Positions 34,601 to 41,514 are shown, numbered from the stretch's first letter. The stretch: DNA of 60,542 nucleotides from Clostridia bacterium (GCA_017623455.1 JAGAPA010000006.1:1-60542), one strand, 5' to 3'. Notes: generated by a model not told the origin, from the sequence alone. A program made the numbers and translations.

Positions 34601-34720
34601 CTTTACGGGTGGCGTATCTCCACCGCTCTCGGGAGCAGGAGTACACGCTATAACTCCGCCCGATACTGTAAGACACAATGCGCCAATAATACCCGCCTTT
34701 AGCAAATGCTTTTTACTCAT
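28625..34720 (-). CDS. large lipoprotein with sialate O-acetylesterase domain (LpB), paralogue of LpA
   Basis: The 2031-residue surface lipoprotein has a lipobox VIAC with C26. In order: a Big_2-like domain (about 42-122); three InlB/Flg_new-type repeats (about 125-330); a carboxypeptidase-regulatory-like beta domain (about 335-395, VSGKVVDEDGNAIVAQIYLDG); a jelly-roll region; another MucBP/Flg_new-like segment; several LpA-type modules (KLGVYRNG, SGFGVFGG). A SASA esterase (about 1743-2031) carries GQSN, WMQGESD and YHWNYKDH. Its likely role matches LpA, deacetylating host or mucin glycans at the cell surface. Unlike LpA it has a fixed, correctly oriented promoter (34813-34841) and a 5' leader hairpin. 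GGAGG precedes ATG. Confidence 0.85.
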   Translation of the reverse strand: MSKKHLLKAGIIGALCLTVSGGVIACTPAPESGGDTPPVKHEMVVTIADTELEVGQGEEIFVDVTNMDGEQISCVVSNPAVAFYDAQSRKIIGLSAGSADITFSLKTNPSIRKTITVTVIQTTEYEVKIGDGEAFAVVHGNKVQKPQDPASWQDEKTVYTFDCWVKDGSDIEWDFDTPVTGNLTLVPRWITSDRMYKVVVNGSEIFGKYGDRLVAPQAPSDYKTDTLEYTFEGWYVKDTDEKWNFAVDKINKDGIVIEPRFAQEVRYYTVTYVVDGETYKTDKYEFNAPLVHPQDPTKPSDSEYDYIFTEWVGDSASTVTSDMQFVASFESRLNYLAVSGKVVDEDGNAIVAQIYLDGANVGRSDGNGAYSFRVKIDGKEHYVTAIRDGYYEMGKRFTASLADPLFLDDIITAKSGVEGKGAELAYDKFGNVCDVDVEFLLNVNTSGNNAVGYTFRKGLSDGTLRFNLKFNGGCGTAEGKWADALINISGIITDTKGQKIGMGISASGNLNTSGTSLALAQPQNGNGSVGALLNRINNGETDVSYSFLYAKYNGEISFFAKSSLMSDYVYMGSYASDFLDGELDYGFSVTTDKSDAVLAFEASSLAYGSAEEARDIVTKIRGSKYKIVTYVERVDGTYEESEEIKQGFGNVEVLPEEKANFVINTDKSELAGVASKELVLKVYYDRVVHTITYIADGEIVDEQAVKHGAAPVVPFIKPKSGYTASWDKTIERAEKNETVTAVYTPSEKFAVNVKIQSKKINVLNTEYDAYEYSASTLDGIRIKITDASGNEVDATELIPGTYTVSAQYNGYTYEKNAVVLDSDANVVIEITDTVLGGAVGGFNSFVNPNKTYHFADSVSLSHHDYTYNASVVGDRYYLESEIFFDSKDNKPSNAMVGIMAAVRNEKLEGSGAGKLIVGVTQEGKLAYTYKGGWSYTPIEVADVKDKITYNGTKYSYKLGVYRNGADFALFVNGEYIDTITLGMFGKCGFGVGSVGNNDSNGKTYFTNYVYSFNDELLSSLQDYVAKGEVVVKMTTNSDHVLDKNGNKLYYQGEEIDNATAQKISLEIVDYSGNVIKNVVSADRTFTISLQPGTYKVKAKYAGVKATTVKESTISVYGQNKAFEYDISFTDIGGSYTLPSGKTVNSFGQDYVINEADSITLNYRTYAYIDGQVGDTAYIEGTFDKNTTGWYGFIMNSSEGAPTDGYKKIVFAILLDNLGGTHSLYVQHSTSHEWWKGTGKGSIENYISGNSATYKMGVLRVWDYYYVYINDTLFWQGQITALDVNGTALPANNKSGFGVFGGENVGRGARLVDDVKYTTDPIVASAILGKDVFKLTCDSEVTVISGGREVKNGGDIYEIESPEKLIRVNVPSGKEIINIDVKINGVAQKINYVSDGVYSFSAYSNGNISVDVEFGQTTNVTLNLGYKSAVAVKDGVEYALYDVADVVASNITVSLLNIYTGKVDTFALDSQHRSVSVESGLYQITYAYNGNVCVKTVHIDTENDNFEGEISKAYLGGAINFTNKTTGLSYTLTSFDKVSTGSASGSNWSLIDGQRNSVHMTNFTYVMQDKVVADQVYVEAKFDLTNQKFTGKIDEAFGGLLIAHGLDELSGNAGAGRNNSHKLMAGIYKESLVVNWDKEFGTVNTVVIANLEQLGLLGGDRSRVKLGVLRNKTNYYFYVNDVYVGKYIWEVQTDASGVGLIDIKSDVKIYEFNYSTRSEVISALTPEQKIKDIDIYFIAGQSNASGYTSYNQDIVMSLNDDYIYGFNNIWYTGNSRSGSATVANNRIRDISLMRAGYGAYTTTMGVEPGLAEALSVYYNHETGREAGFIKYAAGGTRLLNYFTGENGPEGNWVPPSYQAMLTSGVTSKTGGLYRNFIAQAEKSLADYKKLGYNPIIKGLYWMQGESDRGEPSEYMKAFKCFASDVRNDITRISGQDCSSMPIIIGEISRSFSSCSTSSMNSNANFIAMQNTIPQNVPNTYIVKSSVFDQNKYINGVATKVGSDQYHWNYKDHLKIGNMVGECILENVLKVKD

Positions 34721-34754
34721 ACTTCCTCCAAGTATATACTCTTTTTCGTCTTAA

Positions 34755-34800
34755 ATATTGATTTTTAACGTATAGTTACGAAACACGTAAAAATCAATAT
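34755..34800 (-). promoter_or_regulatory. 16-bp leader hairpin or operator of the LpB gene
   Basis: ATATTGATTTTTAACGT (34755-34771) and ACGTAAAAATCAATAT (34785-34800) are complementary except for one bulged base. It lies directly downstream of the predicted transcription start and upstream of GGAGG. It may be a stabilising 5' hairpin or a dyad operator. It does not match the invertible-promoter sites. Confidence 0.65.
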
Positions 34801-34812
34801 CTTCATAATTAT

Positions 34813-34841
34813 ATTATATAATATATATCGCTTTTAATCAA
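34813..34841 (-). promoter_or_regulatory. promoter of LpB
   Basis: Minus-strand TTGATT (34841-34836) and TATAAT (34818-34813) are separated by 17 bp, pointing at LpB. The remaining intergenic DNA up to 35012 is very AT-rich and shows nothing else. Confidence 0.75.
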
Positions 34842-35012
34842 TAGCAAAATCGCTTTATTTTTTAACATTTCCGCTACCATTATATATAATTATACAATAA
34901 TATTGCATATACAAACAAGATAAAAATTGCAATTTTATAGCCATAATTTGTCTTTTTAGCGAATTTTACACAAACAAACTGCCGTTTTTAGCCAAACCGC
35001 ATATTTATCCGT

Positions 35013-35056
35013 AAAAAAACACAGCCTTGGTTTTTCACCAAAGCCGTGTCTGTTTT
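35013..35056 (-). terminator. terminator of tex
   Basis: On the minus strand GACACGGCTTTGGT pairs with ACCAAGGCTGTGT (small mismatches), followed by a T-run. It begins directly at the tex stop codon. Confidence 0.85.
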
Positions 35057-37423
35057 TTATCTTCTAAACTTGTTCTGAAGCGCAAGAAGCTTTGCCTGCA
35101 AATCTTCTTCCTGCTTTTGCTTTCTGTCGTTTCTCTTATCGAAGCGACCGTTGTTCTTGTTGTTATTGTTCTTGTTAAAGGGCTTCTTTTCGCCGTTTTG
35201 CTTGTCGTTTCTTTCGGGACGGGCAGGTCTTTCCACCTTAACTCCGCCGTCAACCGCCTTCATAGAAAGGCTGATACGTTGCTTAACTGCATCTACGCCG
35301 ATAACCTTTACCTTTACAACCTGACCTACTTTGAGCGCGTCGGAGGGATGCTTGATATATCCGTCCGAAATCTCGGAGATATGAACGAGTCCGTCGTGAT
35401 GAACGCCGATATCCACGAACGCACCGAAGTCGATTACGTTTCTAACCGTTCCCGTAAGCTCCATGCCCTCTTTAAGATCGTTAATATCCATAAGGTCTGC
35501 GCGAAGCACGGGTGCAGGAAGAGTATCACGGATATCTCTACCCGGCTTGGTAAGATCGTCAATAATATCCACAAGAGTCATCTCGCCGATTGCAAGCTCT
35601 TCGGCAACAACCGCGTTACCCTTAAGAGCAACTTTGTTTTTAAGATCGTTAATCTTGCCGTTCTTTACGTCCTCGTCGGTATATCCAAACATATTCAAAA
35701 GCTTCTTTGCCGCCTCGTAAGACTCGGGGTGAACGCCCGTGTTATCGAGGATATTGTCGGCATTGGGAATACGAAGGAAGCCTGCGCACTGCTCGTACGC
35801 CTTAGGTCCGAGCTTCTTTACCTTCAAAAGCTCTTCTCTGCAAGTAAAGGGATTTTCCTTTCTGTATTCCACAATGTTTTTAGCAATGGAAAGGTTAAGA
35901 CCGGAAACGTAAGAAAGCAAGCTGTAAGAAGCGGTATTGAGGTCTACGCCTACGCTGTTTACACAGTCCTCTACTACGCCTTCCAAAACCTCGGTAAGAC
36001 GCTTTTGGGGCATATCGTGCTGATACTGTCCTACGCCAATCGATTTTACGTCAATCTTAATAAGCTCTGCCAAAGGATCCATAAGACGGCGAGCAATAGA
36101 GATTGCCGAACGTACCGTTACGTCAAACTCAGGGAACTCCTCAGTACCCTGCTTGGATGCAGAATATACGGAAGCGCCTGCTTCGTTTACTACGATATAC
36201 TGAATGGGACGTGGGCTTTCCTTGATAAGGTCGGCTACAAAAATTTCAGTTTCCTTGCTTGCAGTTCCGTTACCAATCGAGATAACGTCTACCTTGTGCT
36301 TAACGATAAGTGAAAGCACTTTTGCCTTGGACTGCTTAATCTTCTCGTCGCTCGTTGCTGCAACGAAGATTACAGTGTTATCGAGGTGATTACCGTTCTG
36401 ATCGATAACTGCAACCTTACAACCCGTTCTGTATCCGGGGTCAAGTCCCATAATAGTCTTACCCTTAAGCGGGGGTTGCATCAAAAGAGGTTTAAGGTTT
36501 ACTTCAAACATCTTTATAGCCTGCTCGTTTGCGTTATCCGTAAGATCGTTTCTTACTTCGCGCTCGATAGAGGGGAATATAAGACGCTCGTAGCTGTCCG
36601 CGATCGTTGCAACGATCTGCTCGTTAAAAATACTGTTTTTAAGGTACTTACCCTTAATCTTATTAAGTGCGCCCTCTTCGTCTGCAGTAATATCAACCTT
36701 AAGACACTCTTCCTTTTCTCCGCGGTTAAGCGCAAGAATTCTGTGCGAGGGAAGGGTGGAAACCTTTTCGCTGTACTCGTTGTACATCTCGTACACGCCA
36801 AGCTTTTCCTTGTCTTCCATTTTTGCGTTGAACGCAGAAGCGATCATGCCTTCCTTTACAAGGTATTCTCTAAGCACCTTACGAAGCTCTGCGTCGTCGG
36901 AAATAGTTTCCGCAATAATATCCAAAGCGCCCTGCAATGCGTCCTGAGCCGTGGGTACGGACTTTTCCGCATCCTCTTCGTCGGTGTGAACGTAAGGCTC
37001 GCAAATAGCAAGCACGTCGCCTTCCTGAATTTCCTGAGCAAGAATGATATCCGCAAGGGGCTGAAGTCCGCGAGCGATAGCCACCGAAGCTCTGGTCTTT
37101 TTCTTCTGCTTATAAGGACGGTAAATATCCTCAACCTCGGTCATGGTAACCGCGCCTGCAAGAGCAACGGCAAGCTCGTCAGTCCACTTGCCCTGTCCTT
37201 CGATGCTGTTCTTAACCTCTTCCTTTCTCGTTTCGAGATTGGTAAGATAGGTGAGTCTGTCCGCGAAATCTCTCAAAAGTTCGTCACCGCATCCGCCGTG
37301 CATTTCTTTACGGTAACGCGCGATAAAGGGAATGGTGTTTCCCTCGTTAATAAGGTCTACAATGTTGGACGCATAGTCCGCTCTTAAGTTAAATTCTTCT
37401 GCTAATTTAAGTTTGATGTCCAT
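35057..37423 (-). CDS. tex: Tex family transcription accessory RNA-binding protein
   Basis: Tex/YdcI-type nucleic-acid-binding protein. Its 788 residues are close to the usual 720-780. The N-terminal helical Tex region (IPFIARYRKEMHGG) is followed by the YqgF-like RNase H domain (GLDPGYRTGCKVAVID), helix-hairpin-helix segments (LNTASYSLLSYVSGLN) and a C-terminal S1 domain (GMELTGTVRNVIDFGAFVDIGVHHDGLVHISE). It ends with an unusual Lys/Asn/Arg-rich basic tail of about 60 residues (EKKPFNKNNNNKNN), probably disordered. It has a TTGCAA-17-TATAAT promoter and a leader hairpin. Confidence 0.95.
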   Translation of the reverse strand: MDIKLKLAEEFNLRADYASNIVDLINEGNTIPFIARYRKEMHGGCGDELLRDFADRLTYLTNLETRKEEVKNSIEGQGKWTDELAVALAGAVTMTEVEDIYRPYKQKKKTRASVAIARGLQPLADIILAQEIQEGDVLAICEPYVHTDEEDAEKSVPTAQDALQGALDIIAETISDDAELRKVLREYLVKEGMIASAFNAKMEDKEKLGVYEMYNEYSEKVSTLPSHRILALNRGEKEECLKVDITADEEGALNKIKGKYLKNSIFNEQIVATIADSYERLIFPSIEREVRNDLTDNANEQAIKMFEVNLKPLLMQPPLKGKTIMGLDPGYRTGCKVAVIDQNGNHLDNTVIFVAATSDEKIKQSKAKVLSLIVKHKVDVISIGNGTASKETEIFVADLIKESPRPIQYIVVNEAGASVYSASKQGTEEFPEFDVTVRSAISIARRLMDPLAELIKIDVKSIGVGQYQHDMPQKRLTEVLEGVVEDCVNSVGVDLNTASYSLLSYVSGLNLSIAKNIVEYRKENPFTCREELLKVKKLGPKAYEQCAGFLRIPNADNILDNTGVHPESYEAAKKLLNMFGYTDEDVKNGKINDLKNKVALKGNAVVAEELAIGEMTLVDIIDDLTKPGRDIRDTLPAPVLRADLMDINDLKEGMELTGTVRNVIDFGAFVDIGVHHDGLVHISEISDGYIKHPSDALKVGQVVKVKVIGVDAVKQRISLSMKAVDGGVKVERPARPERNDKQNGEKKPFNKNNNNKNNGRFDKRNDRKQKQEEDLQAKLLALQNKFRR

Positions 37424-37439
37424 TAAATGTTTCCTTTGT

Positions 37440-37470
37440 GGTCTGCCGTCGTTTAGGTAAAATGCAGACC
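37440..37470 (-). promoter_or_regulatory. leader hairpin before tex
   Basis: GGTCTGC (37440-37446) and GCAGACC (37464-37470) are perfectly complementary and enclose 17 bases. It lies between the promoter and the AAAGGAAAC ribosome site. Confidence 0.5.
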
Positions 37471-37480
37471 GTACTTTCTA

Positions 37481-37509
37481 ATTATACTACATATTCGAAA
37501 ATTTTGCAA
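37481..37509 (-). promoter_or_regulatory. promoter of tex
   Basis: Minus-strand TTGCAA (37509-37504) and TATAAT (37486-37481) are separated by 17 bp. Confidence 0.75.
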
Positions 37510-37649
37510 ACAAACGGACTATATTTTTTTGTTTGAGTAAAAAAAAATTACAATTTACCGCTTGTTGCTCATAATCTGCCATTCTTTTTCATAATTATAC
37601 AAAAAAAGGCTGACAAAACAGCCCTTAAAAGCAAAAAAAAGGAGAAATT

Positions 37650-37913
37650 ATGGAAAAGAAAGAAGAACAAAAACCGCACGCGATAAGTATAGACAACCGC
37701 AACAAGTGCGTAATGAGCGGAATTCTTAAGGTGGTGAGCGCGACGGATACGTGCATAAACCTGCAAACCTCTTTGGGCGCGCTGACAATAAACGGAAGCT
37801 CGCTCAAACTCGTTGCATTTTCTGAAAGCAACGGCTCGCTTAGTATGCAGGGCGAGATAAACGCAATAAAGTACGGAGCAAAGACCTCCGCTATCAAAAA
37901 GCTTTTCGGATGA
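37650..37913 (+). CDS. yabP: sporulation protein YabP
   Basis: The 87-residue YabP/YqfC-family protein is required for spore formation in relatives. The family pattern is visible: HAISIDNRNKCVMSGILKVVSATDTCINLQTSLGALTINGSSLKLVAFSESNGSLSMQGEINAIKYG. The ribosome site AAGGAG is well spaced. Upstream, TCATAAT and CATAATTA about 13 bp apart weakly resemble a sigma-E promoter, which would fit mother-cell expression in Bacillus, but this is tentative. The stop codon overlaps the start of the next gene (ATGA). It indicates that the organism, or its recent ancestor, sporulates. Confidence 0.88.
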   Translation: MEKKEEQKPHAISIDNRNKCVMSGILKVVSATDTCINLQTSLGALTINGSSLKLVAFSESNGSLSMQGEINAIKYGAKTSAIKKLFG

Positions 37914-38197
37914 CGGGATTTTTTGCGCTTTGCTGGGGGCTTACGTGCGCGTTGCTTTTCGCGTTTATCACCACCCGTAATCTTAACCTCTTTACTCGCG
38001 TTTGCTTAGACACCGTATACGGCTTTTTTACACTGTTTGGGCTATACGTTGTTGAGTTTTTAATCACAAACGGCAACGTTCCCCATTATATCTTCTTCGT
38101 GTTCGCTCTCGCGTTTTTCGCCACTCTCTCCTTTATTTTTCCGCTGAAAAACAAAAAAAGCTTAGACGGAAAACGGAAACAAAAAAAGAAAAAATAG
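37910..38197 (+). CDS. yabQ: YabQ-like spore cortex membrane protein
   Basis: The 95-residue membrane protein has three hydrophobic segments (about 3-20, 33-52, 60-78), a central LDTVYGFFTLFGLYVVEFLITNG resembling the YabQ core, and a Lys-rich tail. In Bacillus yabQ follows yabP and is needed for cortex formation. The overlap with yabP and the topology support the assignment more than sequence identity does. It is shorter than Bacillus YabQ (about 210 residues), as in many Clostridia. Confidence 0.75.
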   Translation: MTGFFALCWGLTCALLFAFITTRNLNLFTRVCLDTVYGFFTLFGLYVVEFLITNGNVPHYIFFVFALAFFATLSFIFPLKNKKSLDGKRKQKKKK

Positions 38198-38200
38198 GGA

Positions 38201-38229
38201 TTGACAGCAGAACGCAAATGTGATACAAT
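38201..38229 (+). promoter_or_regulatory. promoter of the GH43 gene
   Basis: TTGACA (38201-38206) and TACAAT (38224-38229) are separated by 17 bp. AAGGAG and ATG 38260 follow. Confidence 0.8.
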
Positions 38230-38259
38230 ATCAGTACATAACACAAGGAGAAAAGCTTT

Positions 38260-39138
38260 ATGAAAAATCCCGTAATTAATGGCTGGTACGCAGATCCCGA
38301 ATCAAGAGTATACAACGGCAAAGTTTATATGTACGTTACGCGCTCGCTTCCTTTTGAGGAACAGCACAACTTAGATCTCGTAGTAACCGACGATTTGAAG
38401 AATTTTACTAAAATTGAGGGCATTTTGGATATGTCCACGTTCAAAGGCGCAACCTTTGCTATTTGGGCACCTACTATTATCGATAAGAACGGCAAGTACT
38501 ACCTTATCTTTGCCGCAAACAATATCCACGAGGACAACGAGCCGGGCGGACTTTATATAGGCGTATGCGACAAGCCCGAAGGCCCGTTTGTAAACGTGTT
38601 TAGTGACGGCAGACCACTTCTAAACGTGTTCCACTACGGCGCTCAACCCATTGACGCGCACCTATTTAAGGACGACGACGGTAGTATATATCTTTACTAC
38701 GGCGGTTGGAAACACTTGGTAGGCTGTAAGATGAACGAAACTATGGACGGCTTTGTGGAAATTGACGTAGAGGGCGCAAAAGACAATAAGTTTATCGAGC
38801 TTACTCCAAACGCTTACGTAGAAGCTCCGTACGTTAGAAAAATGGGTGGCAAGTACCACCTGCTCTACTCCACGGGCGGATGGACGAACGGAACGTACTG
38901 CGTAAAGGCAGGCGTTGCGAACTCTCCCCTCTCTTCCTTTACCTACTACGACGACATCTTAAAAGCCGACGAGCTTGCCGACGGTCCCGGGCATAACAGC
39001 GCGTTCACCTTTAACGGTGTGGACTACGTTGCATACCACAGACGAAGAATAGGCGACAAATACCCCCACAACCGCGAGCTTTGCATAGACGAGATCTCGG
39101 TAGAGGGCAACAAATTCCACCCCGTAAAAATGACCTAA
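38260..39138 (+). CDS. family 43-type glycoside hydrolase
   Basis: Five-bladed beta-propeller enzyme of 292 residues, with the three GH43 acidic residues in place: the base D12 in WYADPE, the pKa-modulating D132 in PIDAHLF and the acid E188 in YVEAPYV. AIWAPTIIDKNGKYYLIFAA is the usual second-blade motif. It has no signal peptide, so it probably hydrolyses imported arabino- or xylo-oligosaccharides in the cytoplasm. It is a single-domain minimal form with its own strong promoter and a terminator, so it is monocistronic. Exact linkage specificity is unknown. Confidence 0.88.
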   Translation: MKNPVINGWYADPESRVYNGKVYMYVTRSLPFEEQHNLDLVVTDDLKNFTKIEGILDMSTFKGATFAIWAPTIIDKNGKYYLIFAANNIHEDNEPGGLYIGVCDKPEGPFVNVFSDGRPLLNVFHYGAQPIDAHLFKDDDGSIYLYYGGWKHLVGCKMNETMDGFVEIDVEGAKDNKFIELTPNAYVEAPYVRKMGGKYHLLYSTGGWTNGTYCVKAGVANSPLSSFTYYDDILKADELADGPGHNSAFTFNGVDYVAYHRRRIGDKYPHNRELCIDEISVEGNKFHPVKMT

Positions 39139-39150
39139 ACTCTATAACGT

Positions 39151-39186
39151 AAAAGCAGAGAAGTAACAACCTCCTCTGCTTTTTTA
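39151..39186 (+). terminator. terminator of the GH43 gene
   Basis: AGCAGAG (39154-39160) and CTCTGCT (39174-39180) are followed by a run of Ts, 12 bp after the stop codon. Confidence 0.8.
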
Positions 39187-39204
39187 CATCAATCATCTAC
39201 CGTC

Positions 39205-39504
39205 TTACCGTAGGGAAGGGGTTGTCCTTCCGCCTTTTTTTATTGTGATTATAAATGATAATTCGGGCGATTCGACAGTCGTCTCCGTACAGTGGGGTAT
39301 TGGCTGTTTTGTATTGTGACGGTTTTTCGTGTCGTAGGGAAGGGCCTTGTGTCCTTCCGTCTTTTTTATAGCGGTGATTGCATAGCGGCAGGAGACGAGC
39401 CCCTGCCCTACAGTTATTATATGGTTGATGACGTTATAAAAACAAGGTAAGTGGTTGTACAGATATCTCTCCACTTCGCTCGCAATGACGTTGTGCAAAA
39501 TAAC
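39205..39504. repeat. intergenic region with repeated terminator-like units
   Basis: No gene is seen. Two related units occur at about 39211-39242 and 39335-39369: GTAGGGAAGGG...TCCTTCCG followed by TTTTTT, where GGAAGG pairs with CCTTCC. Between them, 39251-39280 (ATTCGGGCGATTCGACAGTC) resembles the region at 7635 downstream of TIR1. A decayed CACTTCGCTCGCAATGAC element lies at about 39475-39492. Confidence 0.6.
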
Positions 39505-39548
39505 AAAACAGCCCTGAAAGATAAATTTTCTTTTAAGGGCTGTTTTTT
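39505..39548 (-). terminator. terminator of the second TIR gene
   Basis: On the minus strand AAAACAGCCCT and AGGGCTGTTTT flank a 20-base loop containing an AAAGAAAATTTATCTTT partial stem. T-rich tails lie on both strands. Confidence 0.75.
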
Positions 39549-39572
39549 GTTTGATTTTTCGACCGCATTTAA

Positions 39573-39626
39573 GGCGGTAAATTCTGATTGCACTTCGTGC
39601 TGATTTGCCGCCCCTTTGTGGGCGGC
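39573..39626 (-). other. GC-rich alternative hairpins 3' of the second TIR gene
   Basis: GCCGCCC (39607-39613) pairs perfectly with GGGCGGC (39620-39626). Alternatively GGCGGTAAAT (39573-39582) pairs with ATTTGCCGCC (39603-39612), enclosing a GCAC-TTCG-TGC mini-hairpin. It lies about 17 bp past the stop codon of the candidate variable region. It has no adjoining T-run. TIR1 lacks this hairpin. Confidence 0.6.
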
Positions 39627-39642
39627 TGTGGGATTAGAGGAT

Positions 39643-41514
39643 TTATGATTCAAGATTTACCCACAAAACAGGACGCACGGCATAGATACAACGATCTACA
39701 TCATCACCAAAGTCGTTAACATCGCCATCAGGATAGACATATGCAGCATATTTTTGATTAAAACCGGGAAAGCGAAGCCACCACATACTATTCCCATCAT
39801 ACTTATTTACAAATGCTCCGTTTTTCTTTGCATAGGCTGTTGGCTTACACTCTCTTGCCGTATCACTACTAAAGTATTTGTTTGCTTCGGATATACTTAA
39901 TAGGAATATTTTATCCAACGTGCTATTTCCGGGATTTATGCTATAGCTTGGGTTCTTATCTGCACTTACCCATACTGTTGATATTATTGCTTTTTCTGCG
40001 TCCCTAAAAGTATTGTATAGAAAGTCGCTATTTAGCCACTTTCTTAAACTGCATATCTCCCATGTTGTGTCTTCATATTTAGAGTTATACGGCTTACAGT
40101 CTAATGCGTACTTACTTATAATCAACGCTTTATTTCCCTCTCTTGCAAGTACTTGCCACTCTATATCTTCTTTTGTTGCATCATTGCTTTGATAGTATTT
40201 ACCAAATTTGCAGATATCTCCTACTTTTAGAGCAACGGTAAGCTTTTGTGCCGCAGGCGCAGGGGTGGGAGCAGAAGTTGTTTGCGTAGTAATGGGTTCT
40301 TTAAGCGAGGACAGGCTTGCGGAAAGCTGTGGATCTCCAAAGCGGATTGATTTTTTGAAATTGGGATTTTGTGTAAATCCTTGTTTCTTTGCAAGCTCTT
40401 CTACTTTCGTTACCTTGTATTCGCAAAATGCTTTATAAAGATAAGCTTTTGCACACTTTGGATTGACGTCAAGTATGCGCTCAGCATACTCGTCAGCCTT
40501 TTTCCAATCTTTATCCTCTAAAAAGATTTCAATTCTTTCCAAAAAACTCTGTATTTGTTTATCTATGTCTATACTTTGTGTAACGTTTTGTTCTATACGT
40601 GTGCTTGTAACCGTGTTAACTCGTCCGAATTTGCTATCAATCTGTCGGGTAAGGCTTTCGTAAAAATCTATATCCGTTATGTCCATTACCTGTATTTTTG
40701 AAAGCTCTTCGGGCAGGTCGTACGGGTACACGTCCTTAAGACAGGGTAGTAATACCTTTGTATAGTCCTTGCGCATAAACTCTAAGAATCTGCTCCACTC
40801 GTTTCTTACCCATGGCTCACTTACGTAATCCTTGTTTGCGCACACGAACAGCATAACCTTTGCGGTATAAAGCGCGGAATATATAATAGGCTCGTATTCC
40901 TCGCCTGCTCTGCTTTTAAGCGTTACGGGAGAGAAAAACACCTTGTAACCAAGCCTTGTAAAATGCGTATATATCTTGTTTGCGTACTGAGAATCGGTAG
41001 TACGTCTTCCGTTTTCGTCGCTGTCCTTAAAGCAAATGAAAATATCGTAAGGCTGTTCCTTGTTCGCCTTCTCTTTTATCTCTTTTTGCAGTCTGTCTAT
41101 CTCTTTTGCTTCCGTTTCGTAAATTACTTTTTCTTCCGCGCTTGCTCTGTTCATTATGAGCCTGTAATCCGTATTATTGAAAATGCTTTCGCGAACGGTT
41201 CTGTGGCAAGTAGGAATCTTGCGCGCGGTTGCAAAGTCCTCAACGTACTCTATACCAAACTCACACAGTATTTTACCCCAGTATGCTTCATTCTCGTCGG
41301 GGTATTGTGTAATTATGCTTTCGTACAGTTTTTTGGCAATATCAAACCTACAAGCCCTGCGGTGACCGTTAGCCGTAATAAGCAACTCTAATTTTTTAGG
41401 GTCGTTGATTACAGGAACCGTTTGCTCCATTCCGCAAAGCTCGCAGATTACGGTTTTAGCTCCATATTTCAGCGAAAGCTCAGAACCACAGCTTTTACAA
41501 GTAAGTTTTTCCAT
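39643..41514 (-). CDS. zinc-ribbon/TIR protein with C-terminal DUF6273 domain (TIR2)
   Basis: The 623-residue paralogue of TIR1 has a zinc ribbon (C6, C9, C24, C27), a helical TPR-like segment, and a TIR domain from about 155 (YDIFICFKD) with the putative catalytic Glu in GEEYEPIIYSAL (about 209). A further TPR-like pair precedes a Thr/Pro/Ala-rich linker (TTQTTSAPTPAPAAQ). The DUF6273 domain (about 445-623) has FGKYYQ, WWLRFPG and YAVRPVLW. It lacks the long coiled coil of TIR1. About 60 bp at the start of the DUF6273 coding region are almost identical in both genes, showing recent duplication or gene conversion. A perfect-consensus promoter faces it directly, unlike TIR1. An NADase or signalling role is inferred. 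Confidence 0.85.
   Translation of the reverse strand: MEKLTCKSCGSELSLKYGAKTVICELCGMEQTVPVINDPKKLELLITANGHRRACRFDIAKKLYESIITQYPDENEAYWGKILCEFGIEYVEDFATARKIPTCHRTVRESIFNNTDYRLIMNRASAEEKVIYETEAKEIDRLQKEIKEKANKEQPYDIFICFKDSDENGRRTTDSQYANKIYTHFTRLGYKVFFSPVTLKSRAGEEYEPIIYSALYTAKVMLFVCANKDYVSEPWVRNEWSRFLEFMRKDYTKVLLPCLKDVYPYDLPEELSKIQVMDITDIDFYESLTRQIDSKFGRVNTVTSTRIEQNVTQSIDIDKQIQSFLERIEIFLEDKDWKKADEYAERILDVNPKCAKAYLYKAFCEYKVTKVEELAKKQGFTQNPNFKKSIRFGDPQLSASLSSLKEPITTQTTSAPTPAPAAQKLTVALKVGDICKFGKYYQSNDATKEDIEWQVLAREGNKALIISKYALDCKPYNSKYEDTTWEICSLRKWLNSDFLYNTFRDAEKAIISTVWVSADKNPSYSINPGNSTLDKIFLLSISEANKYFSSDTARECKPTAYAKKNGAFVNKYDGNSMWWLRFPGFNQKYAAYVYPDGDVNDFGDDVDRCIYAVRPVLWVNLES
39685..39759 (-). other. 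candidate DGR-type variable region in TIR2
   Basis: Codons 586-610. Amino-acid differences from TIR1 fall at codons that are NNY (one is AAA), while the frame of Gly, Ala-Ala, Val, Asp-Gly and the following YAVRP is kept. Several codons here are AAY or one step from it (AAT, AAC, GAT, TAT). Confidence 0.5.

Noticed and set aside
34721-35012. Third invertible promoter upstream of LpB
   Set aside because: The dyad at 34755-34800 has a 13-base loop with no promoter inside and does not match the TGTTCGTGG site consensus.
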